DNA of 64,000 bases from positions 16,015 to 80,014 of the forward strand of contig NW_001914907.1 in the NCBI RefSeq assembly GCF_000208925.1, given 5' to 3'. Positions within the stretch are counted from its first letter, which is position 1. Every line of letters starts with the position of its first letter. The position numbers were made by a program, and so were the translations under genes. The notes under the pieces were generated by a model. The model ran no database searches. It was not told the DNA's origin and worked only from the letters and a program-made list of their open reading frames with translations. This stretch comes from Entamoeba histolytica HM-1:IMSS. Its lineage: Eukaryota; Evosea; Mastigamoebida; Endamoebidae. Shown here one piece after another: positions 18,045-28,600 of the stretch.

Positions 18045-20567
18045 ATGACCTTTAATTCTATTGCGATAAAATTCAGTGAAAAAGCTTCTTATGCTTTTGA
18101 TTTTTGCTTTAAATGGATTAATAAATTGAAATGGATTATTGTCGTTTTTTGGATTATTGTTGCTCTTGGAATGGTATATTGTGTATTTGGATTTTTAAAA
18201 CATACATCCATGGTAGTTAGTCCACCAAAGGGATCTTTAGGTTGGCAAGCAAATAAAATTTATAATGAAAAGTTCCCAAATATAAGTGGTGTTAGTCAAG
18301 TTGCTGTTGTTATTAAACAAATGGAACAATTAGATGACATCAATAATTCTACTTATCTTTTAAATTTCAGTACTTCCTTTAACCAATCAGTTATGACTGA
18401 TGAAAAAGGATATCTTGTTAGGAAAATTGTTGGAAGATATATTATTCCTCAATACTCTACTTTTATTGAAAAATTTATTGCTCAGTTTATGGCTAAAAGT
18501 ATGGTTTCTGGAGAAGTTACTTTAATTGAAATAGAACTTAGTGGAGAAGAACCAACTGCAGTTGGACCATATGTAAAAAGAATGAGAAAATATATTTCTG
18601 ATTATAAAGAAACATATGGAGATGGAGGATATGATTTTGCTATTACAGGGTATGATGCGTTAGGAATAGATCTTCAAAGTGTTGTAATTAAAGCATTAGA
18701 AAAAATGGAGTTAATTGTATTTCCAATTGCATTAATAATTTTATTGTATGTTGTTCAATCACCAGTGTTATTAATAATACCAATAGTGAATGTTATTATA
18801 ATTATTTTAACAAGTTTTGGATTGATGTATCCTATTTCAATAACTGTAGATGTCTTTGGTATTACACCAGCAATGATGATGTCTACAATTGCTGCAACAG
18901 CCATTGACTATTCACTATTTTTGTTAACTCGATATACAGAAGAAATTAATAAGAAACAATCATACTATGATGCTGTTTCCAATATGTTGAGAACATCAGG
19001 AAGGATTGTAGGAACAAGTGGTTTTGTGATGTTATTCTGTTTTTCAGTTATAGCAATATTTCCATTTGATATTGTTAGGTATATTGGTATTGGATGTACG
19101 ATAAGTGTTACTATTACATTGGTTGTTGATTTAACTATGACACCAGCATTGTTCCTTTGTTTCCCTAGATTCTTTAAATTACAAAGTTGTATTCCATGTT
19201 ATAAAAAATGTGTAAAGTTTACACAACGAAGAGCTCGTTTTCAAGGAGTAGGTGATCAGATGTGGCATAAATTTGCAACTTTCCAAAGTAAAAAACCAGT
19301 AGCTGCAACTATGTTTTGTTTAGGACTGATAGTAATGATTCCATTCTGTGTGTTTATATATAGATTTGAATGGACATTAGATAACAATCAAGTTGTTCCT
19401 CTTGAAACAGAGTTTAATAGAGGATTTGTGAATATTCAAGAATCTTTCCCTATTGGAATATTATATCCATTCCATTTATTAATTGAAAGTGATGTTAAAA
19501 CAATGGATGTTATTTCAAATGAGTATTATAATTTTACTCGACAAATGATTTCTGTTTTTAGTGAACAAATGTCATATGCGTTTGATAATACGAGTGTTAT
19601 TTGTTTTAATGCAGCTGGTGGTAAAGTTATTTCACCTAAACAACTCCAAATACTGATGACAAAAGAAGGATATCAAAATGCAATGGAAAGTTTCTTAAGT
19701 AAAGACTCTTCAGTAGTTAACTGTCAATTAATTCCAAAGGTTGATCCAACAAATAACTCTACGTTATTAATTGCAGATATTAGAGATCATTTTACACAAC
19801 TAGAATCTGAGTTTGGATATAAAATATTAATTCAAGGTATTATTGTTGATGGTGTGGATTGTGTAAATGCATCAATGAGGTATTTTATTCTTGTATTAAT
19901 AGTATTGGTTATTGTGATTCTTATTATGGTGTTAATATTCTTTAAGAGTGCATTAGTTCCATTACGTGTTGTTTTTACAACATGTCTTACATTGACATTT
20001 GTTTATGGAGCAGCGTCTTTAATATTCTGTACTGATTATTTTGATTCTATAGACGTAATAGATCAAACAAAAGGAATTTATTGGGTTGTTCCAATTATAT
20101 CAGTGCCAATAATTTGTGGATTATCATTAGACTATGACATCTTCTTATTCTCAAGAATTAGAGAATATAGAACTCGTGGATATTCAACATCATTAGCAAC
20201 TGTTTATGGAGTAGAAAGAACTGGGTATTTGATTACATTTTGTGGTATTATAATGGCTGTAGCATTTTCAGGATTATTTTTAGCTGGTGTTATTGTTTTA
20301 GATTTGTTTGCATTTGTTTTAACTTTAGCTGTCTTAAGTGATACCTTCCTTGTTAGAACCTTACTTGTTCCATCATTTGTTCATTTATTTGGTGAGTTAA
20401 ATTGGTGGCCAATTAAATACGAAATTAATACAACCGAATATGAAAATGCAGATGAATTTCATATTTATGATCATTTAGATTCTTCTTCAACTACTGAAAG
20501 TGAAGATAATTCTAACCAAATAGAATCTACTCAACAAGGAACAGACTCAACTCCTTTACTTAATTAA
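18045..20567 (+). CDS. MMPL/RND-superfamily membrane transporter
   Basis: An 840-residue polytopic protein with the two-fold RND layout: one helix (about 31-54), a large loop, five or six helices (about 215-390), then a repeat of this plan (helix near 415, loop, helices 620-780). Conserved acidic pairs within the membrane repeats, D288-Y289 (TAIDYSLFLLTRY) and D696-Y697 (LSLDYDIFLFSRI), match the MMPL signature and are where proton-coupled RND proteins carry their relay aspartates. The family includes mycobacterial MmpL lipid exporters and is related to Patched/NPC1 sterol proteins. I infer transport of a lipid or other hydrophobic substrate at the plasma or endosomal membrane. The C-terminal 45 residues are acidic and Ser/Thr-rich, a cytosolic tail. 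It is 155 bases downstream of the P5A gene, same strand, but transcribed separately as far as can be told. Confidence 0.85.
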   Translation: MTFNSIAIKFSEKASYAFDFCFKWINKLKWIIVVFWIIVALGMVYCVFGFLKHTSMVVSPPKGSLGWQANKIYNEKFPNISGVSQVAVVIKQMEQLDDINNSTYLLNFSTSFNQSVMTDEKGYLVRKIVGRYIIPQYSTFIEKFIAQFMAKSMVSGEVTLIEIELSGEEPTAVGPYVKRMRKYISDYKETYGDGGYDFAITGYDALGIDLQSVVIKALEKMELIVFPIALIILLYVVQSPVLLIIPIVNVIIIILTSFGLMYPISITVDVFGITPAMMMSTIAATAIDYSLFLLTRYTEEINKKQSYYDAVSNMLRTSGRIVGTSGFVMLFCFSVIAIFPFDIVRYIGIGCTISVTITLVVDLTMTPALFLCFPRFFKLQSCIPCYKKCVKFTQRRARFQGVGDQMWHKFATFQSKKPVAATMFCLGLIVMIPFCVFIYRFEWTLDNNQVVPLETEFNRGFVNIQESFPIGILYPFHLLIESDVKTMDVISNEYYNFTRQMISVFSEQMSYAFDNTSVICFNAAGGKVISPKQLQILMTKEGYQNAMESFLSKDSSVVNCQLIPKVDPTNNSTLLIADIRDHFTQLESEFGYKILIQGIIVDGVDCVNASMRYFILVLIVLVIVILIMVLIFFKSALVPLRVVFTTCLTLTFVYGAASLIFCTDYFDSIDVIDQTKGIYWVVPIISVPIICGLSLDYDIFLFSRIREYRTRGYSTSLATVYGVERTGYLITFCGIIMAVAFSGLFLAGVIVLDLFAFVLTLAVLSDTFLVRTLLVPSFVHLFGELNWWPIKYEINTTEYENADEFHIYDHLDSSSTTESEDNSNQIESTQQGTDSTPLLN

Positions 20568-20600
20568 TATTAAATTAATAAATTCTTAAAACAAATTTAA

Positions 20601-22451
20601 TTACCAATTTTGCAAAATCCATTCTTCAGTAGCAGACAAATCAACTTTAGCTGCTATTGTTTTCAATAATTCAATGTCTTTAAATGAGTCATCATCAATT
20701 TGGCATGGCAATTTAGGGTCAAGTCTATGAGCCCTTGGTCCAAATAATACTTTTGCAAATTCATCAGCTAGTGCAATACCTGCTGTTTTAAATAAATCAG
20801 TTACACAAGTCGCCCATTGAACATAACCAGCTCCAGTGTATTTTTCAGCATCAAAATAAGACTTATATGTTCCTCCACTTAAACTTAATACAACACTTTC
20901 TTTAGGATCAAAGAATGCTTTAGCCACAGCAAATGGTTGATTAATAAGAAATGAACCATCAACAAATGATTGGTGACAAGTAAATAATCCTGGTGTAGCA
21001 AAAGAACGTAATACAACATCAGATAAAAGGTCTTCATTATTAATCATATTGTCATCAAGATCTGTATTTGTTTTTTTTAACACAATATTATTTAATAATA
21101 CTGGTATCATTCTTCTATTAGGGTCATTAATACCAGAATCTATTTTAATAACAGGAACAACAACCTCTCTTTTTAAATCACATAATTTTTTATCTTGGAA
21201 AATTTTAGTAGCAAGAATCTTAATAAATTTACTAGAATATTTATATGATAAAACTCCTCCTTTATGTGAAGTTGAAGAGAAAACTTTGACCATTGTCTTT
21301 TCATATATTTTAATAACTGTGTCAATGTCATATCCTACAAGTGTCATTAATATTGGGAGAGTACTTGCACCAACAGAACAAATCATATCAACATTATCTA
21401 AGAAATGTGGAAAGTTTTCTACAATTCTCTTTAAAATAATTAATTGGACAAGAGTACGTACTCCACAACCATCTAATGATAATATCCTAAATTTATTTTC
21501 TCCAACTGCCCTTTGTTCCAACATATATTCTTTGGAAGGTTTATTTTCTTGAAGTAATTTATCAATATAAATTTCATATTTCTCACTTTTACTTTGGAAG
21601 AATCCAATTTTCTTTTTATCTTTATCTTTACTATCATCATCAGAATCATCAATAGAACTCATTACAGTAAAAATTTTTGAACCTCCTCTTTCAATTCTTC
21701 TTGATTGAATTTCTTGATTTTCTTCGGCAAATTTAATTGCTGCTTTTACTTGTTCACTTTCTTTAAAAATTTTTAAGCAACTTTCATCATTTGCTTCAGC
21801 ATAAACTATAGGTGATATTCCATCATTATTTAATGCAGTAGGATCAGCTCCTGCTTTTATAAGTAATTCACATAATTTAACATTATCTTCTTTCACTGCT
21901 GTATGAAGAGCAGTTTCACCTGTTTGATTTCTAATATCAATACCACGTCCAGCCCATTTTTCTTGTTCATTAAGATCATCTCTCATTTGATTTTTTTCGG
22001 TTAATGCATTAATAATAGAAGAAACAAATGGAATATCTCTTTTATGAAGTTTAATTAATGATAGTTTATGAAGAGCATTTTCTGAACAATAATTTGTTTC
22101 TGTAATACAACATCCTTTATTTTGTAATGTCATTGCTAAATCTAAATGTCCTTTTTCAATTGCTATTAAAAATGGTGTATTTCCCCTTGCGTCTTTACTT
22201 TCTAATAATGTTGGGCAATGTTGTAATATGATTTCTACAATAGTTACAAATCCCATTTCAACTGCTTTAAATAATAATGTATTACTTCTTGTACTTTTCC
22301 CAATCCATTCTGGAAAGTTATTTGTTAGTTCAGCATAAGCTCTATCTGCTTGACCTTTTTTTATTAATTTAATCAGTTCAACTAATTGACTTTCTTGTTG
22401 AGGATCAACCATTGTTTCACTATTTTCTGCAACACTTTCTTTGATAGACAT
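20601..22451 (-). CDS. Ankyrin-repeat patatin-like phospholipase
   Basis: This 616-residue protein joins ankyrin repeats (about residues 25-250; e.g. GNTPFLIAIEKGHLDLA and GETALHTAVKEDNVKLCELL) to a patatin domain (about 320-530), the layout of calcium-independent phospholipase A2 (iPLA2). The catalytic dyad is present: S363 in GASTL and D498 in VDGSF. Two positions are unusual. The oxyanion loop reads DGCGVRT where patatins have DGGGxRG, and the nucleophile elbow lacks its final glycine (GxSxG expected). Activity may therefore be weak or altered. A short Asp/Ser/Lys-rich linker lies near residue 270. Expected role: hydrolysis of glycerophospholipids in the cytosol or at membranes. It converges with the MMPL gene with only 33 bases between stops. 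Confidence 0.87.
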   Translation of the reverse strand: MSIKESVAENSETMVDPQQESQLVELIKLIKKGQADRAYAELTNNFPEWIGKSTRSNTLLFKAVEMGFVTIVEIILQHCPTLLESKDARGNTPFLIAIEKGHLDLAMTLQNKGCCITETNYCSENALHKLSLIKLHKRDIPFVSSIINALTEKNQMRDDLNEQEKWAGRGIDIRNQTGETALHTAVKEDNVKLCELLIKAGADPTALNNDGISPIVYAEANDESCLKIFKESEQVKAAIKFAEENQEIQSRRIERGGSKIFTVMSSIDDSDDDSKDKDKKKIGFFQSKSEKYEIYIDKLLQENKPSKEYMLEQRAVGENKFRILSLDGCGVRTLVQLIILKRIVENFPHFLDNVDMICSVGASTLPILMTLVGYDIDTVIKIYEKTMVKVFSSTSHKGGVLSYKYSSKFIKILATKIFQDKKLCDLKREVVVPVIKIDSGINDPNRRMIPVLLNNIVLKKTNTDLDDNMINNEDLLSDVVLRSFATPGLFTCHQSFVDGSFLINQPFAVAKAFFDPKESVVLSLSGGTYKSYFDAEKYTGAGYVQWATCVTDLFKTAGIALADEFAKVLFGPRAHRLDPKLPCQIDDDSFKDIELLKTIAAKVDLSATEEWILQNW

Positions 22452-22484
22452 TGAATTATAAAAGGAATAGCTATTTTTATTTTC

Positions 22485-22502
22485 AGTTCTTGTTCTTTAA
22501 GT
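22485..22502 (-). promoter_or_regulatory. ACTTAAAG box and GAACT element
   Basis: On the minus strand ACTTAAAG (22502-22495) is followed by GAACT (22489-22485), 34 bases above the ankyrin-patatin ATG. Together they make a plausible Entamoeba core promoter, with the TATA-like box shortened from the consensus. Confidence 0.45.
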
Positions 22503-22619
22503 TTTTATTTTTGTTTTTTAAATGTTTTTTTCCCCCCCTCAACAAAAAAATATTTAACTCTCTTTATCTCTTTGCTTAAACAAATGTTCATTTAAATAAG
22601 CTATAACTTAATAATATTT

Positions 22620-25600
22620 TTAGTCATTGGTTTGTTTGATAAACTGTTGTGACGTTCTTATGAAATTACGCATATGCTTTCCTTGTCTATAGCTTACTGT
22701 TAATAGCTGATGTCCAAAATGAGAAAATGTCACTGTTTTAGGTCCAACTTTAATAGAAAGATCCTGGAATAGTCGAGATACCATAACACCACTCTCTTTC
22801 ATCATAACAAATGAAGTCTCAGTTAAAACAACCCAAATATCATCAATTGTAACATAAATAACAAAATCTCCTAATCCTTTTCTTTGAAGAATCCATGCAA
22901 TTTTAGCTTCTTCTTCATTATAACTCATAATACGTCTTCTTTTATTTCCAACTCTTGGAATTCTTGAACGAGGAATTATATCTCCTGATTCTTCTGCAAT
23001 TCCTTCAGTCATTTTTGATACAAAATCAACTACTCCTCCAGTTGGTTTTAATACAACCCCAATTAATCCTTTTCCTACTCCTCCAACAAATCCACTAACT
23101 CCTTTTGTTTGTGCTCCTTTAATTGGTTGTGTAATAACTCCTTTAACTCCATCAACTATTCCATTGACAACACATCCTAATCCTTGAGCCATACCTTCTG
23201 ATGCAGAAAAAGGTTTTTTCTTTCTTTCTCTTTCTTTAATATAATCTTCATCAAATGTTAGTGATGCAGTTAGGTTACCAAAAGTATTTGAAATAGATGC
23301 AGCAGTAGAAGATATGCCATGAATAGAATGTAGTAATAATGATTCTGTTCCTTTAGCTAACCCAGTAGCAATTCCGTTTCCTGAATGTTTTTCTTTTTGA
23401 GGAATTGTTATAAAATCAGTTATTCCATCATAGACAGAATGGACTAATACCCCTGGTGCTCCAATAAATTCCATTGAACTAACAGCAAGTAATAGTTGTT
23501 GGATTGCTTGAGAACGATAAAAATCAATAAAAAATAAACTAAGACGTTCTGGTGTTGCTGATAATTTATTGCTTATGAAGTCATTTAAATGAATTCTTGC
23601 AGATTTGATAGTTAATAAAGAATTACCTATCATTAGTAGTGGAGCTGTAAATGAATTATAACCAATGTTTAATAATGAAGAAGATGATAACATAGTATTT
23701 AAGATAATATCAACAGGTGATATTTGTAATGTTTCAAAAGTTATAGTTTGAGAATTAGAATATGGGATAGGTTCAATATATAATTTAGGTATTTCAATTT
23801 GAAGTGATTTATTATCTTTTGGGTTACTAAATAGTCTAATTAAATGAATAATTCTATTTAAGAATGGTGTTTCCAAAGAAATAAACATATTCTGGAATTG
23901 AATAAAACAATGAGGAATATGTTTATAAGTATTATTTTGTTGAGAAACAATATCAACACAAATATTAATTCCTTTACTTACAAAAGGAACAGCAACAGAA
24001 CAATCTCTTGCATTAGAATCAACTTGTATTGGTCCAATAAAAAGTCGATGTTTATTTTTAAATAATGTACCTTGTTTATTATATGTGATATCTTTTAATG
24101 AAATATAGGCTAATTCTTCTCTATCCTCATCAATTAAATCAATTCCTAATTTATTAATTGTTATATTAAATTCAGTTGTATTCATTTTTTCTTTTCTAAT
24201 TAATCCACCAATATCTCCTTTCATTTTTTCCCATTTGTCTGTAAAAACTAGTTTATTTACACCATTAAATATCCATGTATATGGATAAACAATTCCATGT
24301 ATTCCTGCTTTAGCTTCATATACCTCTGGATTATCTAATGAATAAGTAACAAATTCATTTATAGAAAATTCAGATTTAATTTGAATTGTAGAAATATGTG
24401 AGGTATTAGGAAATACAACAGGCTGTGATTTTCTTGGTTCTATTTGAGTTTGTTCATCGGAATGAATATGTTTAAAAATTATAGAATAATCAGTATCATT
24501 TTCTATAACATATTTACTTGTTTCTTGTATTTCTTGGAAATGAATAATAACTGATTGTTGATAATGTATTGAAATAGTTGTGGCTTGTCCTTCTTCTATT
24601 GATCCATTTTCTTTAGTTAATAATAATAATTGGAAATGAGTATCTTTATCAATAGGGACACGACACCAAGGACCTTTACATCGAATAGAAACATTAATAG
24701 AAGAAGATATAGAAAAACTCCCATAAATTGGGATAGAACCTTTTGGTGGAATAATAATGACGTCTTTATAATTTGATCCAACAGAACAATATAATTCACA
24801 TCCTAAATCATTTACTGCCATAAATGCAGGTCTTATAGTAATTTGTCGTGCTATACCATCAATAATACTAATACCTACAACAAGGTCATAAGTAATTCCA
24901 TTTTCTATTATTCGAATAACTTCTTCTGCTTTTTCTAATAACAATGCCCTTGACCAAGAGTTTCCAGTACCAATATACAAAGGCTTAGAAAATCTAGTAA
25001 TTGGTAAAGGTTGTGAGTTATTTCTTAAACCAATTTTTCCACCAATATAATTCTTTTTATCTAAAGAAAATTTTAATGGAATAAATGACCGATTAAACAC
25101 CCATTCTTCAGCATCAATTCTTAATGTCCCTATGTCCCAGAAATATCTAATACTATTATATCCTTTACATTTGCCAAATATTTTTAGTTCTCCACTTTTT
25201 GGAATTAATGTTTCATTATATCCAGCAATAGTAATAAATACTGGTGAGTCTGGATTGATAAACGTTGAAATAGAACTAAGTGATCGAACTGGAAATACAC
25301 TTGTTGGAGTTTTTAATGAAAATGGCATTGGAAGAAGATTAGTAACAATTAAAGATGGAGCAAGAGAAATCGTTGTTTGAACAAACCCAACAATTTCTCT
25401 TGTACTAATTCGAGTTAAAATACATTTACTTGAATTTACTTCTACATATTTTTCAGTCATAAGATCTTTTAAAGGCATTTTATAATTAGAAAGTCTTGAT
25501 GAACATAATGATATTTGACCATTAAAGAATTGGGGTGGAACATAAAATATTCCTTTACTTGGTATTGAAGCTTGTACCTCAATAAAATCAGGTATATCAT

Positions 25601-28600
25601 CTTGACTCTCTTCATCATGATTATCTTCTACATTCAATAAATTTTTTAATTGAGGAACATCATTGTTTTGTTGTGTAAATTTATCTGAAGATTTATCTGA
25701 AGTACTAAAGAGTCTTGGACGAGGAGTAGCTTCTATGTTTGTAGAATGACAACTTTTTACAACATTATTACTTCCTAGTCTATGTCTTGGAGTGTCAAAA
25801 AGTCCACGAAGATTATTATTTTTAAGTTTATTAATTTTTATAGGATTTGGTATTTGAATAGAAATGAATAATTCTTCTTCAAAGTCATTCTGAATAGCTA
25901 ATAATGAACTAAATTTAATAATTTTTGAAGAGTCTTGTTGAATAATTACTGAAATGACTAAATAACCACTTCTTAGTTTATGTACATATTCTCCTTCACA
26001 AATAATTGGAACTTCAATTCCTTCTCCTTCTGGAGTAAAAACCATACATTTCTTAAGTTCGGTATATTCTCTTTTTAACGTCATATTTTCAAAATGTTGT
26101 AATTTATTATTTAATTTTAATACTCCACAATTTGTAATAGATACCATTAAACTATCTTTTTCATATGCAGAATATTCATCAATAAATTGAATTGGAATAA
26201 AATCAAGGTTTTCTTCTTTTGGTGTCCAAAAATCAGTTTGAAATACTCGTTTCATTTCTTTCATAAGATCAACAGTTAATATACATTCAATATTTCCTAA
26301 ATCAATATTTGTTAAGACTCTAGTCACAACACTTCCTTGAATACAATCTACTACTGATCTTCTACTAAATTCCATTAATGTTTTTTCAAGCATTACATCA
26401 TATTCTCTTGTTTGTGGATTATATCCATCTACTTTAATTTGTCCTAATACTCGTAATATTGAATCATCATTTCTTGATCTATAAACAACAGTTGCACTTG
26501 GTATTTTCATTCTAAATAATGGATCTTTTCTTAATGGATTACCAACTATTAATTTAAATCCATTTAAATCTATTCTAATAGAACATTCAGAATCTATTTC
26601 ATAATTAGTTTCTCCTCCAAATTTCCCTAATAAATTTATGAAATATAATATTAATTTCCAATCACTAAATGTTGTTATTAATTCAGCATTATTGACTGTG
26701 ACACTTCCTCTAATTCCAAACCAATTATCCCACCCTTCTCTAATAATACTTGTTGATAATGAAATACCTTGACTTAATTGAATTCCTTTTTTTAAATCAA
26801 AATGATGTCCTCGAGAAAAACATGAGCGTACATCTATAATATTAAGTTCAGCTAATGATGTACTTCCACATTGTGTAACTGTATGACAAATTGTTGCATC
26901 AATAGTTACATGTAATAATGCAGTATCAGGAGAGTCATCTTGTACTGCAATAATAGCAGTATCATGTAAAGATATTGTGAAAACATGAATTTGGTCAGGA
27001 GAAATTGCACTTGAAATAGGTCTACAAGGTTGAAAACTTGTTAAGTCTATATGAAAAGTATCAATATTTGGAATATTACAAGTGACATAAGTAATAGAAG
27101 AATCAATATTAGGAATATGACGACCCATAGGAATAGTAGGAACTAATACACCAATCTTTACTAATTCTTCACATATATACTCACAGACATATTGAGGATA
27201 TGACCATTCATAATTTGCTTTTAAAACAAGAATTACTTCAGCAAAAGTCATTTCCATTGGACATGCCTCATTTAAATATTTAATTATTTCTGAAGGTTTT
27301 TGACTTTTTCTTTTTAATCCTTTGTTAATAAATGTATTTTTGAATGAGTCTTGATCATCTCCAAGATGAATAAGATTTTCTTTGACATACTGAGAATTAA
27401 TTAATTCTGATTTATTAGAATTATTTAAATTTATTGGAATAGTATTTTTATGAGGGGATGAAATATTACTATTTGGCTTACTATTAATTATTGATTGATT
27501 TTCAGTAAAATTGTTCGTAGATTCTTCAATTTCAGATTGTTGAATATTTTCTTCTGTTTTACAATTTACAACAACTTTAGTTGAAGGATGAAGTAAAATA
27601 TCATTTGGATTTACTAAGATAATATCATTTCCATCAAACATTATATTTAATGTATTAATTAATTTAGTGATAAATTGAGGAGTAAGAATCAATGAAGAAG
27701 AATAAATATCTAAGTTACTTTGGATATTTCCATACTGAATAGAATAATTTCCAACAACAGTAAGAATTTTATCAATTTTAGATTTCTTAAATATATTTCT
27801 ATATTCTTCCATTTCTACTTTCGTTCTAGTATCAATAATCATAAGATTGTCTGTTGTAAAATGAAACATCGCATACGAATTATCAGTTAAATCAACATTT
27901 CCAATAAAATTAATTAATGATAATTTAGATACTCCATTAGGTATATCACAATCTTCTTTAATTGATATTTCAAATTGTTTAATACTAATACCTATACTCA
28001 AATTAATATTTTTTGATATTGGAGGTAATTTACATAATTCAATTCTTTTAATACTTTGACTTTCTTCATTTGATTGATCTGAACTAAAGAATGTTTTAAC
28101 AAAATCAAGAAGTAATTTAAATTGATTTGGAGATAATGCAATATCAGCACATGGAAATTCAGTTATAATAGTAGGTTGTTTTCCTTCTTCTACTAATGGG
28201 ATATTCACTGAAAAAGTAAAATCATTAATACATCTATCTTTTTTTCTATTAATATTTGTTGTTATTTTCATTTTATCAAATAATATTTCCCATCCATTAT
28301 TTCCATCTTCAATATTTATAGCTCCTATTCTAACAATTACCTGTCCACTTGGTAAATATGCTATTAATGTAGGTGCTTTAATTTTAATGTCAGTAGTTTT
28401 TCTTGGTTCTTTTTTAATATCTAATAATGAAGAAGTAACTGTTTTCTTTAAATATTCATATTGTTCTTCTATTTTCTTTTGAACAGAAGTAAGGTCTATA
28501 GCCTTCTTTACTTGATCATTATAAATTACATTAATAATCTTAAAAAAATCATTCATGACATAATTACAAATAACTTCTCCAATTTTTAATTCTAAAATAT

